Source: Chitinophaga arvensicola
Lineage (GTDB): Bacteria > Bacteroidota > Bacteroidia > Chitinophagales > Chitinophagaceae
Reading direction: 5' to 3'
DNA length: 64,000 bases
Assembly: GCF_900110835.1 (NCBI RefSeq)
Contig: NZ_FOJG01000001.1
Location: 806,001 to 870,000, forward strand
The notes under the pieces are model-generated. The model ran no database searches and was not told the DNA's origin. It worked only from the letters and a program-made list of their open reading frames with translations. Of the stretch, positions 32,909 to 41,695 are shown one piece after another. The first letter of the stretch is position 1. Each line of letters opens with the position of its first letter. Made by a program: the position numbers and the translations under genes.

Positions 32909-34858
32909 TTAATTCTTCAACGCATCTTCCAGGTTAGTGATAATGCCAACCGCCTGTTCATAAGTACCCTGCATTTTCCGGTTATCCTGACCGGGTGCAT
33001 ATAAGGCTACTTCGCAGTGATCGATCAGGTTAAACAGTTCATGCGTATTGCTGCCGTTGATATGACGGGCACTCAGCTTATCCTGGATCAGTTGCTTACT
33101 CAGATCAGCCATCGGTATTTTCAGCTTGGAGCTGAGATAGCCCCATACCGCGCGGGATGTTTCCTCATAAAATGCTTTGTCCTTGCCTTCTTTCAGATAG
33201 CGCGCTGCCAGTTCCAGTCTTTTCAACGCTACTTTGTTGGCGTAGCGGTGTTTCAACATGGCTGCGTTGGTGGTATTGTAGTCTCTTCTGCGTTTGTAGA
33301 AGATCAACCCTGCGGCTATGAGCAGTGGTAACAACAGCAGGATGTAGAACCACGGGCTGAGAATAAACCAGCTGTGATTCCGTGTCCAGTCGAGGATACC
33401 AGTATCATTTTTCACCAGGTCGTTTTTACCGGTGCCATAATCCTGTTTATCCTGTTTGATATGTTTCCCCTGATCAATATGAATGGTGAAAGGCTGCGAA
33501 CGCAAGGTTTTATAGCTGTTGGCGGCCGGATCAAAGTAAGAAAATTCAACCGCCGGAATAGTATGCTCACCGGCTTCCTGCGGCATCAGTACATATTCAA
33601 ATGTGCGGCTGCCAGACAGCGGGTTGCTGTTTTTTTCTATGTCGTCGGTTACCTTTGGATCGTACTTTTCAAAGCCGGTAGGCGTTTCAATCTTAGGAGA
33701 ATTCAGCAGGTTTACATTTCCCTGTCCGCTGATGGAAACCTTGAGGGTGAGTGCATCATCGGTAGTGAGTTTATTTTTATCCACTACTGCGGTCATATTG
33801 AAGCGGCCTACTGCTCCGTTATAGCTCAGCGGGCGGCCCTCTACCGGTACCGGTTTTACATTGATCTTAATCGGGTTGCTCTGGATTTTATAAGGTACAT
33901 CCTGGTATTCCACTTCCGGACGGTTAAAGAAGTCGTCGAAGAAAGGGTCCCGGAATGCCGGATCATTGAAGAAATCTTCAAACGGATCTCTTCCTCTGCC
34001 ACCGCCTTTTTTACTCACCATTTTCACCAGGCGTACCTGGTTATCCACTTCTACGGGGTCCAGTTCCAGGGACCCGGATTGGAGTGGGAACAGCAAGGTT
34101 TTGCGGATGGTAAATACTTTATACGGGATGCCGTTTACCCTTTCCTCGGTGGCCTGTGGCGGGTTAGGCAATTCTATATCTTTGGCGGAAAATCCTTTGA
34201 ATGCAGGCACTTTCGTGACACTGGAATTTGTCGGCAGACGGGTATATAGTTTATACGTGGCCGTTAGTTGTTCGCCTTCGTATAAATTAGTTTTATCCAC
34301 ATCTACCTTCAGGAAAATATTCTTTTTCAGCTTTTCATTGATGTCTTCACCTTTTCTCAGGATACCCTCCTGGATATCTTCATTACCCTGCTGGCCGCGA
34401 TGGGGCGGGTAACCGGAAGATGGTTGCGGTGCCTGCTGCTGTTGTTGCTGCTGCTGGGCATTGCCTTTTCTGACTTCAATCAAAACCGGGTTTGATTTAA
34501 CGATATTGCCATTTACGCGGGCCTGGGCGCCGGCAATGGTAAAACTGCCCACATGCTTAGGTTGCAGCAGATAGCTCAGCGCAATGTATTCTGACCGCTT
34601 TCCATTAAAAATGGATTGCCCCTGCATTTGAGAGGGGCCCTGCAATATTTCAAAATCTTTGAAGCTGGGTGGTGTAAAGCTGGCAATGTTCACTCCGTTT
34701 TCCAGCATAAACTGGATCTGGAAAGGTTCATCCTGCGTCACGGTATTATTGCTCACAGTAGTCGTAAAGCGGAACTCCTGTGCATGTGCACAGGCAACCA
34801 GGCCTAAACAAATCAAAATGGCGTAAATACACTTCCTTATGCAAAATCTGTACATCAT
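32909..34858 (-). CDS. batD: BatD family protein (aerotolerance)
   Basis: The protein of about 649 residues begins MMYRFCIRKCIYAILICLG with a signal peptide ending near AHAQ. The open frame continues eight codons upstream to a TTG. It holds several Ig-like beta domains, a membrane helix at about residue 515 (WFYILLLLPLLIAAGLIFY) and a C-terminal cytoplasmic helical domain. A run of eight Gln with Pro/Gln-rich surroundings lies near residue 140. BatD belongs to the batABCDE group linked to oxygen tolerance and MoxR ATPases. Only batE is adjacent here, because the upstream neighbour is an SDR gene. This is therefore a split bat locus. Confidence 0.88.
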   Translation of the reverse strand: MMYRFCIRKCIYAILICLGLVACAHAQEFRFTTTVSNNTVTQDEPFQIQFMLENGVNIASFTPPSFKDFEILQGPSQMQGQSIFNGKRSEYIALSYLLQPKHVGSFTIAGAQARVNGNIVKSNPVLIEVRKGNAQQQQQQQQAPQPSSGYPPHRGQQGNEDIQEGILRKGEDINEKLKKNIFLKVDVDKTNLYEGEQLTATYKLYTRLPTNSSVTKVPAFKGFSAKDIELPNPPQATEERVNGIPYKVFTIRKTLLFPLQSGSLELDPVEVDNQVRLVKMVSKKGGGRGRDPFEDFFNDPAFRDPFFDDFFNRPEVEYQDVPYKIQSNPIKINVKPVPVEGRPLSYNGAVGRFNMTAVVDKNKLTTDDALTLKVSISGQGNVNLLNSPKIETPTGFEKYDPKVTDDIEKNSNPLSGSRTFEYVLMPQEAGEHTIPAVEFSYFDPAANSYKTLRSQPFTIHIDQGKHIKQDKQDYGTGKNDLVKNDTGILDWTRNHSWFILSPWFYILLLLPLLIAAGLIFYKRRRDYNTTNAAMLKHRYANKVALKRLELAARYLKEGKDKAFYEETSRAVWGYLSSKLKIPMADLSKQLIQDKLSARHINGSNTHELFNLIDHCEVALYAPGQDNRKMQGTYEQAVGIITNLEDALKN

Positions 34859-35005
34859 AATTATGTCAACAAATTTAACCAAACCCGCGCCGGAAGCGCT
34901 GTAAGGCCCCGTTAAAAGTTAGTTAAAACATTTTAATATGTTCTTATTTAGTTATCTGGAGAAAGCGTAATATCCCCGGACTAAAAAGCCAATATAGTAA
35001 GATGT

Positions 35006-35707
35006 TTAAATATCTCCCAACATGGGTCTCAGCGTAATTTCCTCTACAACGGTTTGTTTGGCGAGGGTCCAGGCGGCCCAGATAACGTTGGCAATATCTT
35101 CAGGCGGCATCAGGCGGTCGGGTGGAGCTTCGAATCCTTCCCAGGAGGCTGTTAAGGTAGGGCCCGGACTTACGGCCGTAACCCGTATATCGTGTGTGAG
35201 CAACTCTTTCCGCAGGTTCTTCGTAAAGCCGAGCAGGGCGTATTTGGTGATGCTATAAGAGCCGCCATTGGGGTAAGCTCCATAACTGGCGGTAGAACAC
35301 ATGTTAAAAATATGTCCTTTCCGGTGGGTAATCATAGCGGGTAATAAGGCTCTTGTGAGATGATAGGCGCTGTAAACATTCACTGCCATCAACTTCTCCA
35401 GTAACCCTTCTTCTTCCTCATGAAGGGCACCCGGAATAAAAATGCCGGCATTATTGACCAATATATCCACCTGTGGAAAGGTGGCATTGATTTTTGCAGC
35501 AAAGGCCATTACCTGTGCTTTATCTCCCATATCCACTACCTCCGCCAATACGGTCACTGCCGGATTTTGCTGCTCAATATCTTTTTTGGCCGCAGCCAGG
35601 GTATCTGCATTCCTTGCACAAATGGCGATGTTAAATCCTTCCAGCGCCAGCTTTTCCGCTATAGCCTTCCCAATGCCCTTGCTGGCGCCCGTTATTACTG
35701 CATTCAT
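35006..35707 (-). CDS. Short-chain dehydrogenase/reductase
   Basis: The start at 35707 gives 233 residues and places the cofactor motif at the very N-terminus (MNAVITGASKGIGKAIAEKL). The 45 codons upstream are not family-like. NAG is present in VDILVNNAGIF, the catalytic Ser in MCSTASYG and the YxxxK pair in SYSITKYAL, so the enzyme should be active. The GASKGIG type suggests NADP(H) preference. The C-terminal part resembles 3-ketoacyl-ACP reductase-like SDRs of the YdfG/SPR group. The substrate is unknown. The divergent HAD phosphatase gene begins 97 bases upstream. Confidence 0.9.
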   Translation of the reverse strand: MNAVITGASKGIGKAIAEKLALEGFNIAICARNADTLAAAKKDIEQQNPAVTVLAEVVDMGDKAQVMAFAAKINATFPQVDILVNNAGIFIPGALHEEEEGLLEKLMAVNVYSAYHLTRALLPAMITHRKGHIFNMCSTASYGAYPNGGSYSITKYALLGFTKNLRKELLTHDIRVTAVSPGPTLTASWEGFEAPPDRLMPPEDIANVIWAAWTLAKQTVVEEITLRPMLGDI

Positions 35708-35804
35708 AGTTTCATTGATTGTATAATGCAGTAAAATAAGGAATTTACTTTGAATGCCCCTGGCGCTCCCCCATCTCTGCCGTATTTCGTACCTTTGCGC
35801 CGTC

Positions 35805-36500
35805 ATGAAATACAAACATCTTTTCTTTGACCTGGACCACACCCTCTGGGACTTTGAAACAAATGAACAGGAAACCTTGCTGGAGCTGTATAACAGCCAT
35901 GCTTTGGAGAGTAGAGGAATACCATCTTTTGAAGCGTTTTCCGTTTCTTATGTGGATCATAACGAACGGCTATGGGACCGCTTCCGTAAAGGATTTATTA
36001 CCCGCCGCGAATTGCGCGACAAGCGCTTCCGCCTCACACTGGTGGATTTCAAGATCGGCGACGAAAAACTGACCCAGAAAATCAGTGAAGAGTTCCTGCA
36101 AATACTGCCTTACAAGAAAGCATTATTCCCGGAAGCAAAGGAAACGCTGGAATACCTGGCTGCAAAGGAATATCCCATGCACATGATCACCAACGGTTTT
36201 GAGGAAACGCAGTTACTGAAGATGAGAAACGCAGGGATTGACCATTATTTCACGCACATCGTCACATCTGAAGTGGCCGGCAGCCTGAAGCCTTACCGCG
36301 AAATTTTCGATTATGCTATCGGGAAAGCCAATACCAGTGCAAATGAGAGCATTATGATCGGGGATGCGATGGAGCTGGATATCAAAGGCGCTCATGGCGT
36401 TGGGATGGACCAGGTGTATTTTAACCCGGCAAAGCCTCCAGTCGATTTTCAACCCACTTATGTAATCGGGCACCTCCGGGAGCTGAGAAATATTCTGTAA
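35805..36500 (+). CDS. YjjG-family noncanonical pyrimidine nucleotidase (HAD hydrolase)
   Basis: The start at 35805 gives 231 residues (MKYKHLFFDLDHTLWDFETN). Motif I is FFDLDHTLWDF with the nucleophile Asp, motif II is MITNGFEETQ, motif III includes the Lys in AGSLKPYREIF, and motif IV is MIGDAMELDIKGAHGVG. The cap region fits the YjjG/YfnB subgroup that removes phosphate from damaged or noncanonical pyrimidine nucleotides and thus protects DNA and RNA synthesis. A -7 element TACCTTTG (35790-35797) ends seven bases before the ATG, so the mRNA would be nearly leaderless. A perfect 14-bp terminator follows the stop. Confidence 0.9.
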   Translation: MKYKHLFFDLDHTLWDFETNEQETLLELYNSHALESRGIPSFEAFSVSYVDHNERLWDRFRKGFITRRELRDKRFRLTLVDFKIGDEKLTQKISEEFLQILPYKKALFPEAKETLEYLAAKEYPMHMITNGFEETQLLKMRNAGIDHYFTHIVTSEVAGSLKPYREIFDYAIGKANTSANESIMIGDAMELDIKGAHGVGMDQVYFNPAKPPVDFQPTYVIGHLRELRNIL

Positions 36501-36502
36501 AA

Positions 36503-36533
36503 AAGAAGGAGATGTGATTCACATCTCCTTCTT
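36503..36533. terminator. Bidirectional intrinsic terminator
   Basis: A 14-bp perfect stem (36503-36516 with 36520-36533, loop ATT) is flanked by A and T runs. It lies between the convergent HAD gene and the small secreted protein gene. Confidence 0.9.
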
Positions 36534-36535
36534 TT

Positions 36536-36748
36536 TTATTGTGCTTTCGCTTTTGTCTTGTTCGCGGCGGCCATTCTCAGGCTGGCAGTTTTCGACGGTT
36601 GCTGACAACAGCTTTTACCTTTTGCAGTTGTTTTACAGGCGGCGTCCTCCTTTTTGGATTTTGCGGCTGTTTTTGTTTTCTCCTGGGCCATAGCTACTCC
36701 TGCGATGAGCAGGCATACAGCCAGACCGGTAAAAGCTTTCCTGATCAT
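36536..36748 (-). CDS. Small secreted lysine/alanine-rich protein
   Basis: This 70-residue protein has a clear signal peptide (MIRKAFTGLAVCLLIAGVAMAQ). The mature part has only about 48 residues and is rich in Lys, Ala, Thr and Ser, with three cysteines (ACKTT, SCCQQ). No family is recognised. The basic, flexible composition suggests a periplasmic or surface peptide that could bind nucleic acid, lipopolysaccharide or metal, but this is speculation. It lies 27 bases downstream of psd on the same strand and ends at the shared terminator, so it may be the last gene of the phospholipid operon. Confidence 0.6.
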   Translation of the reverse strand: MIRKAFTGLAVCLLIAGVAMAQEKTKTAAKSKKEDAACKTTAKGKSCCQQPSKTASLRMAAANKTKAKAQ

Positions 36749-36775
36749 ACCATTGCCGTTTAGCTATTAAAGATA

Positions 36776-37429
36776 CTAGATTTTAGCTATAACTGTGATA
36801 CCACCCTGTACCACCTGCTCCAGCTGAACCGCTACTTCTGTACCGATAGGCAGGTAGAGGTCTACACGGGAACCAAACTTAATAAAGCCCATTTCTTCGT
36901 TCTGACTTACGTCCATACCCGGTTTCAGGTAATTCACTATTCTGCGGGCCAGTGCGCCTGCAATCTGTCTTACCAGGATATCTGTTTTACCGTTACCGAT
37001 TACTACGGAGTGTCTTTCATTTTCGGTGGAAGACTTTGGATGCCAGGCTACCAGGTATTTACCGGCATGGTACTGCGACAGCTTCACCTTACCGCTGATA
37101 GGGTTACGGTTTACGTGTACGTTGGCAGGACTCATGAAAATAGACACCTGCAGGCGTTTATCCTTAAAATACTCTGGCTCATATACTTCTTCAATAACAA
37201 CCACTTTACCATCGCAGGGAGAAATCACCAGCGAATCGCCTGTAGTATATTGCCGGGAAGGAATACGAAAGAAGGAAACGATGAACAGGAAGAACACAAG
37301 GGAAATAATAGATACCGTCCAGCACAGCGCCGGCGCGTTACCGAACCAATAAAATACTGCTCCGTTTATTAACGCCAGTACCAGGAATACAAGGGAAATG
37401 GTAGCAAATCCTTCACGATGGATCTTCAT
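36776..37429 (-). CDS. psd: Phosphatidylserine decarboxylase (short form)
   Basis: The 217-residue protein has two membrane helices near residues 10-55 and a soluble domain with SPCDGKVVVIEE and VNRNPISGKV. The self-cleavage site lies in IKFGSRVDLYLP, with the Ser that becomes the pyruvoyl group about 35 residues before the C-terminus. The enzyme converts phosphatidylserine to phosphatidylethanolamine. The short form with GSR rather than LGST at the site is the version found in Bacteroidota and some archaea. It follows cdsA (90 bases), the enzyme for the CDP-diacylglycerol precursor, so the pair forms a phospholipid unit. Confidence 0.93.
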   Translation of the reverse strand: MKIHREGFATISLVFLVLALINGAVFYWFGNAPALCWTVSIISLVFFLFIVSFFRIPSRQYTTGDSLVISPCDGKVVVIEEVYEPEYFKDKRLQVSIFMSPANVHVNRNPISGKVKLSQYHAGKYLVAWHPKSSTENERHSVVIGNGKTDILVRQIAGALARRIVNYLKPGMDVSQNEEMGFIKFGSRVDLYLPIGTEVAVQLEQVVQGGITVIAKI

Positions 37430-37518
37430 TGTTTTTTTATTAGATGATTGATGTAAGTGTTTAATCTTTGGTGCGAAGTTACACTCAATTCAGTTTTTTT
37501 TGAAATACGAATGTTGGG

Positions 37519-38403
37519 CTATGCTATCATAAACGTCTGAACGTAGATCCAGGCGAAGGGAGCGGCCAGTAAAAGGGAGTCGAAACGGTCCAGGAAACCG
37601 CCATGACCGGGCATAATCTTGCCGGAATCCTTCACGCCCGCCATTCTTTTCAGTTTGGATTCTATCAGATCGCCGATGGTGCCGAACACCGCTGCGATGA
37701 GCGCCAGGGCAATCCAGTGTTGTAGGGCCAGGTACTGGTAGCCCCAGAAATGGCCGTAAACGCCGGCAGTGGCCACTGCGAGGATCATACCTCCTACAGT
37801 TCCCTCGATGGTCTTTTTAGGGGAAATAGCCGGCGCAAAGGGCGTGCGGCCTATCAGGGAGCCTACAATATAGGCCATGGTATCGTTGATCCAGATGAAA
37901 ATGATGAGTAGTAAAGGAATAAGCCAGCCGGGGGCCGTGCCCACATTTTCATGGGTATAGTGAATATTGATAGCGTTCATCCGGATATGGATCAGCAAAC
38001 CGAACGGAACAGTCACATACAGCAGGCCGATGGCTGAGTAGCCGATATTTTTTAAAGAGAAGTCCTTACTCATCAACACTTCTCCCAATGGCATTACCAG
38101 CAGGAAAAGCACGGCTATCCACCAGCCGATAAAGCCTGTGGGAATACCGCCTATGCTGAAGCTGTCGCCCGTAAAAGTGAGCAGGATGGCCGCTCCGGCA
38201 ATGGTGGCGCCCCATTTATGCCAGGGAGATACCCCTGCATAATCCACATCTATCTCACGTAATAATTTGAAATATTCCTGCAGGGCAAAGCAGCCTATCA
38301 GGAAAAAAAGAAGGAAAAAGGTATAGTCGGCCCATAGGATACCTCCCAGCATGACTGCCACAAACACAAGCGCAGAGGCAGTGCGGGTGAAAAATGTCTT
38401 CAT
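37519..38403 (-). CDS. cdsA: Phosphatidate cytidylyltransferase
   Basis: The 294-residue protein has about eight membrane helices and the CdsA signature at its C-terminal end: SPKKTIEGTVGGM, then GDLIESKLKRMAGVKDSGKI and PGHGGFLDRFDSLL, with the conserved Asp and Lys. It makes CDP-diacylglycerol from phosphatidic acid and CTP, the branch point for phosphatidylserine and phosphatidylglycerol. The psd gene follows downstream on the same strand. The gap of 112 bases to the DUF2007 gene upstream suggests a separate promoter. Confidence 0.95.
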   Translation of the reverse strand: MKTFFTRTASALVFVAVMLGGILWADYTFFLLFFLIGCFALQEYFKLLREIDVDYAGVSPWHKWGATIAGAAILLTFTGDSFSIGGIPTGFIGWWIAVLFLLVMPLGEVLMSKDFSLKNIGYSAIGLLYVTVPFGLLIHIRMNAINIHYTHENVGTAPGWLIPLLLIIFIWINDTMAYIVGSLIGRTPFAPAISPKKTIEGTVGGMILAVATAGVYGHFWGYQYLALQHWIALALIAAVFGTIGDLIESKLKRMAGVKDSGKIMPGHGGFLDRFDSLLLAAPFAWIYVQTFMIA

Positions 38404-38515
38404 TATGCTTATATCTGTTGATTAATTTCTACCCGCAAAAGTGGATAAAAATACCCTACGGAGCAAATCCCGCTTGGGGAGCCTTCCGGAGGGTATTTAT
38501 CCGGCGGAACTATCG

Positions 38516-38767
38516 TTATTCAGAATCGTCTAACTGACTGGGATCGCCGGTAGGAAGGTTATTATGGTTATGTACCAGGCTCTTGGCGGTTTCTTCCTGT
38601 GATTCGTGTACATATAACTCCACCTGGCCAGGCAATGAAATGTTATAGGAAGAGGATTGCCGGTTCAGCAAAATAGCTTCTACCCCATTGTCCAGCAACA
38701 TGCCTTTTACTATTTCGGCTTCAAATGGCCGGTCGCTCGAAAAGATTTTAACCCAGTCTTTTTCCAT
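38516..38767 (-). CDS. DUF2007-domain small protein
   Basis: This 83-residue protein starts MEKDWVKIFSSDRPFEAEIVKGMLLDNGVEAILLN, with the first part quoted as a region. That ferredoxin-like fold (beta-alpha-beta, with strand VELYVHESQEETA at the end) is characteristic of DUF2007, also called putative prokaryotic signal transducing protein. No catalytic residues are visible. The role is not established. It lies 27 bases downstream of the CPBP protease gene, with which it is probably co-transcribed. Confidence 0.8.
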   Translation of the reverse strand: MEKDWVKIFSSDRPFEAEIVKGMLLDNGVEAILLNRQSSSYNISLPGQVELYVHESQEETAKSLVHNHNNLPTGDPSQLDDSE

Positions 38768-38794
38768 AATGATTGCTTTAAAGTCTTGTTAAGA

Positions 38795-39742
38795 TTACAA
38801 ATTCTCGTCTGATCCTATTTTGTCAATCCCGTCCCGGTCGTCTTTTTTCACCGGGTCTGTCATGGTCATGGGCGTTGATTTTTTACTTAACGCCCAAAAC
38901 AGCCCAATGGTTACAGGAATGCTTAAAGCTACATAATACCATGCCAGTGATGTTTCTTTCATCGGGTCGTCTTTCACGATCCCGTGCTGGAAAAGGTACA
39001 GAAAAACTACCTGCATTCCATTGTTCAGGATATGTGCGAGGATGGCCAGCCACAGGTTGCCACTGATCACATAAATGGCGCCCAGTGCAAATCCCAGCAC
39101 AACGCGGGGCAAAAAGCCCATCCATTCGTTGTGTATGGCGCTGAACAGGATAGCGGTGATAAATACGCTGATCCATACCCTGCCGGTGGCTTTGATCACA
39201 AGGCGTTGTAAAACGCCCCGGAAGAAAAGTTCTTCGGCAATAGCCGGTACAATGGCTACCAATACCAGGTTCACCAGGAGGTCCCCGATGGTAGGCATTT
39301 TCAGCATGGCGCCCAGTAAGCGCTCGGCCAGGGCCTGTTGGTCGCGCAGGCTTTGTGAGAAGGGAAAGCTTTGGTTCCAGTCTCCCAGCAGACCGGCCAG
39401 GGGTAAGCAACCATACATGGCTACTAAAGTCAGTATCACCTGGATACCGGAGGGCGACTTAAACCCCAGATATTGCATGGGCTTTGGTTGCCACAGATAG
39501 CAGAATAACGCCGCCGGCACAAAGAATGCTACCACGGAATAGAGGAATTGTGTTATTTTCAGATAGCCGAGCGAGTTAGGGTCTGTTAAGTTCGCCGTCA
39601 TCAGTTCTTCCATGCTTTTGCCCATGATGCTCGGTGTGATCATCATCAGCCCTGTCACATAAATCATCAGGAAGCCAAAGAAAAAGCCGAAGAAAGTTAC
39701 AAATAGCATCGAAATGGGAGACTGCTTCAGATAACCGGTCAT
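38795..39742 (-). CDS. CPBP-family intramembrane metalloprotease
   Basis: The 315-residue protein has about eight membrane helices. It carries the CPBP (Abi/CAAX protease) motifs in order: EELFFRGVLQRL (EExxxR), ILFSAIHNEWMGFLPR (His motif) and ILAHILNNG (HxxxN). These form a glutamate/histidine metal site inside the membrane, similar to Rce1. Bacterial members process prenylated proteins or peptides, or act in bacteriocin self-immunity. The target is unknown. It leads a small operon with the DUF2007 gene and faces dusB across a 183-base divergent region that contains TATTTTTG as a candidate -7 element. Confidence 0.9.
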   Translation of the reverse strand: MTGYLKQSPISMLFVTFFGFFFGFLMIYVTGLMMITPSIMGKSMEELMTANLTDPNSLGYLKITQFLYSVVAFFVPAALFCYLWQPKPMQYLGFKSPSGIQVILTLVAMYGCLPLAGLLGDWNQSFPFSQSLRDQQALAERLLGAMLKMPTIGDLLVNLVLVAIVPAIAEELFFRGVLQRLVIKATGRVWISVFITAILFSAIHNEWMGFLPRVVLGFALGAIYVISGNLWLAILAHILNNGMQVVFLYLFQHGIVKDDPMKETSLAWYYVALSIPVTIGLFWALSKKSTPMTMTDPVKKDDRDGIDKIGSDENL

Positions 39743-39925
39743 AAGAAAATACTGTGTTATTTTTGCGTAAATTTACAGCGCGAAATTCACTTTTGCAGAT
39801 ACGCATCGCTGATCACAGCGGCTGAAAAAAGACGGTTACTGCAAAGAAATCCTGCTTGTAAAAGAAATAGTATATAAAATATTAAAATAATAACTCCGGC
39901 AAAACCTGCGCTGGTTATATAAATT

Positions 39926-40993
39926 ATGGTGAAGATAGGAAATATTGAACTGGGAGAATTCCCTTTATTACTGGCGCCCATGGAAGATGTGAGCGATCCG
40001 CCTTTTCGCGCGGTATGCAAGGATAATGGGGCCGATCTCATGTATACAGAGTTCATATCTTCGGAAGGACTGATACGTGATGCCATCAAAAGCCGCAAAA
40101 AGCTGGACATTTTCGACTATGAACGCCCGGTAGGCATCCAGATTTTCGGAGGAGATGAGGAGTCTTTATCCCTCGCCGCCCAGATCGTAGAAACCACTAA
40201 TCCCGACCTGCTGGATATCAATTTCGGCTGCCCGGTAAAGAAAGTAGCCTGCAAAGGCGCTGGCGCCGGTATCCTGAAAGATATTCCTAAAATGGTAAAA
40301 CTCACCGCCGCCGTAGTTAAGGCCACTAAGCTGCCGGTGACGATTAAAACCCGCCTCGGCTGGGATGATAACACCAAGAACATCGAAGATGTAGCGGAAA
40401 GATTACAGGATGTTGGTATCAAAGCCCTCACCATCCACGGCCGCACCCGTACCCAGATGTACAAAGGAAGCGCCGACTGGACCCTCATCGGAAAAGTAAA
40501 AAACAATCCCCGCATACAAATTCCTATCTTTGGTAACGGTGACATATGTACGCCGGAGCAGGCAATAGCCGCCAGGCAGAAGTATGGTGTAGATGGCGTG
40601 ATGATCGGCAGAGCCGCCATCGGGTATCCCTGGATTTTCAGAGAGATCAAGCATTTTATGAAGACAGGCGAACATTTACCCCTGCCAACTGTTTTGGAGA
40701 GAGTAGAAGTTTGTAAAAAGCACCTCCGCCAATCAGTTTCCTGGAAAGGAGAAGTGGTAGGCATACTGGAAATGCGCCGGCATTATACAAATTACCTCAA
40801 AGGTTTACCGCATATAAAGGAATTCAGACAACAATTAGTAACTTACAATACATTAGCTGAGATAGAGGAAGTACTAGACGCGGTGGTGTTACAATATAAG
40901 GATCATATATTCGAAAGGGCGGCTCCCCAATTAGCTGCACACGATTTTCTGCCGGCAGATAATGAAATGGCCGGTTGTAACGTTTACGGATAA
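39926..40993 (+). CDS. dusB: tRNA-dihydrouridine synthase
   Basis: The 355-residue protein has the Dus TIM-barrel motifs APMEDVSDPPFR (flavin site), DINFGCPVKKV with the catalytic Cys, VTIKTRLGW, LTIHGRTRTQMYKGSADW and FGNGDICTPEQA. It ends with the small helical RNA-binding domain. It uses FMN and NADPH to reduce specific uridines in the D-loop of tRNA. The length and GCP motif fit the DusB group, the most widespread form in Bacteroidota. A NUMOD4-HNH gene follows after 43 bases. Confidence 0.94.
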   Translation: MVKIGNIELGEFPLLLAPMEDVSDPPFRAVCKDNGADLMYTEFISSEGLIRDAIKSRKKLDIFDYERPVGIQIFGGDEESLSLAAQIVETTNPDLLDINFGCPVKKVACKGAGAGILKDIPKMVKLTAAVVKATKLPVTIKTRLGWDDNTKNIEDVAERLQDVGIKALTIHGRTRTQMYKGSADWTLIGKVKNNPRIQIPIFGNGDICTPEQAIAARQKYGVDGVMIGRAAIGYPWIFREIKHFMKTGEHLPLPTVLERVEVCKKHLRQSVSWKGEVVGILEMRRHYTNYLKGLPHIKEFRQQLVTYNTLAEIEEVLDAVVLQYKDHIFERAAPQLAAHDFLPADNEMAGCNVYG

Positions 40994-41036
40994 ACGGATA
41001 AACCCCGGGATATAATAAAATATAAATTACTTTCAC

Positions 41037-41606
41037 ATGACCACAATTAAAAATCTGAAAAATGAAGTCTGGAAAGACTTACAGATTAAAAACAAATCTG
41101 CCCTGCGTAAAAAATACGCTGTTTCAAACATGGGGAGAGTGATCAGTTATCATGAAAGTACCGAAGATGGTAAGCTGCTCACGGGGTCTACCGTAGAAGG
41201 CTATACGGTCTTAAACGTTAAACCCGCAGATAGCTACCAGTCACTCTACCTGCACAGGGAAGTGGCGAAACTTTTCAGCAAAAAAGGAGGCCGGGCTCAT
41301 AAGTATGTGATCCACCTGGACTACGATAAAAAGAATAATAAAGCCTCCAACCTCCAATGGGCTACCAAAGAGGAAATGGAAGAACACCAGCAGAAAAGTC
41401 CTGCCAAGCTGGCCTATAAAGAAAAGCAACGCAACCGCGTAAAAGGACTGAAACTCAATGTCACCAAAGTGAAGAGCATCAAACGCCTGCTGAATAAACC
41501 CGGCAAGAAAACGATGAAACAGATCGCTGAACAGTTTGATATCAGCGAAATGCAGCTCTACCGCATCAAAAGCGGCGAAAACTGGGGACATGTAACACTG
41601 GATTAA
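41037..41606 (+). CDS. NUMOD4/HNH homing-endonuclease-like protein with C-terminal helix-turn-helix
   Basis: This 189-residue protein has the module order of free-standing homing endonucleases. A NUMOD4-like opening (EVWKDL, then YAVSNMGRVISY) is followed by an HNH-like core (LYLHREVAKLF, then HLDYDKKNNKASNLQWAT, with His and the Asn pair in the right places). The C-terminal part contains a helix-turn-helix (MKQIAEQFDISEMQLYRIKSG) of the kind used to recognise the target site. The protein is highly basic. No intron or intein is nearby, so it is either a free-standing selfish endonuclease or a domesticated DNA-binding protein. Catalytic competence is uncertain. Confidence 0.75.
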   Translation: MTTIKNLKNEVWKDLQIKNKSALRKKYAVSNMGRVISYHESTEDGKLLTGSTVEGYTVLNVKPADSYQSLYLHREVAKLFSKKGGRAHKYVIHLDYDKKNNKASNLQWATKEEMEEHQQKSPAKLAYKEKQRNRVKGLKLNVTKVKSIKRLLNKPGKKTMKQIAEQFDISEMQLYRIKSGENWGHVTLD

Positions 41607-41646
41607 AGCCTGGTTTTCCAGGAGTGATCATATATGATGTTGTCTG

Positions 41647-41677
41647 ACAATGGCCATACTAACCGTATGGCCATTGT
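41647..41677. terminator. 13-bp perfect hairpin between convergent genes
   Basis: Arms 41647-41659 and 41665-41677 are exactly complementary around loop TAACC, between the HNH gene and the end of the nuclease-helicase gene. A T-run is lacking on both sides, so termination efficiency is uncertain. Confidence 0.6.
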
Positions 41678-41695
41678 TACCTGCACCCGTCCGGG

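Noticed and set aside
33374-34249. 291-codon plus-strand frame opposite batD
   Set aside because: Shadow frame, no start context and no motif, while batD is supported by signal peptide and domains.
34433-34460. Trinucleotide tract in batD (eight Gln codons) as a phase-variation switch
   Set aside because: Units of three change only protein length, not frame, so on/off switching is not expected.
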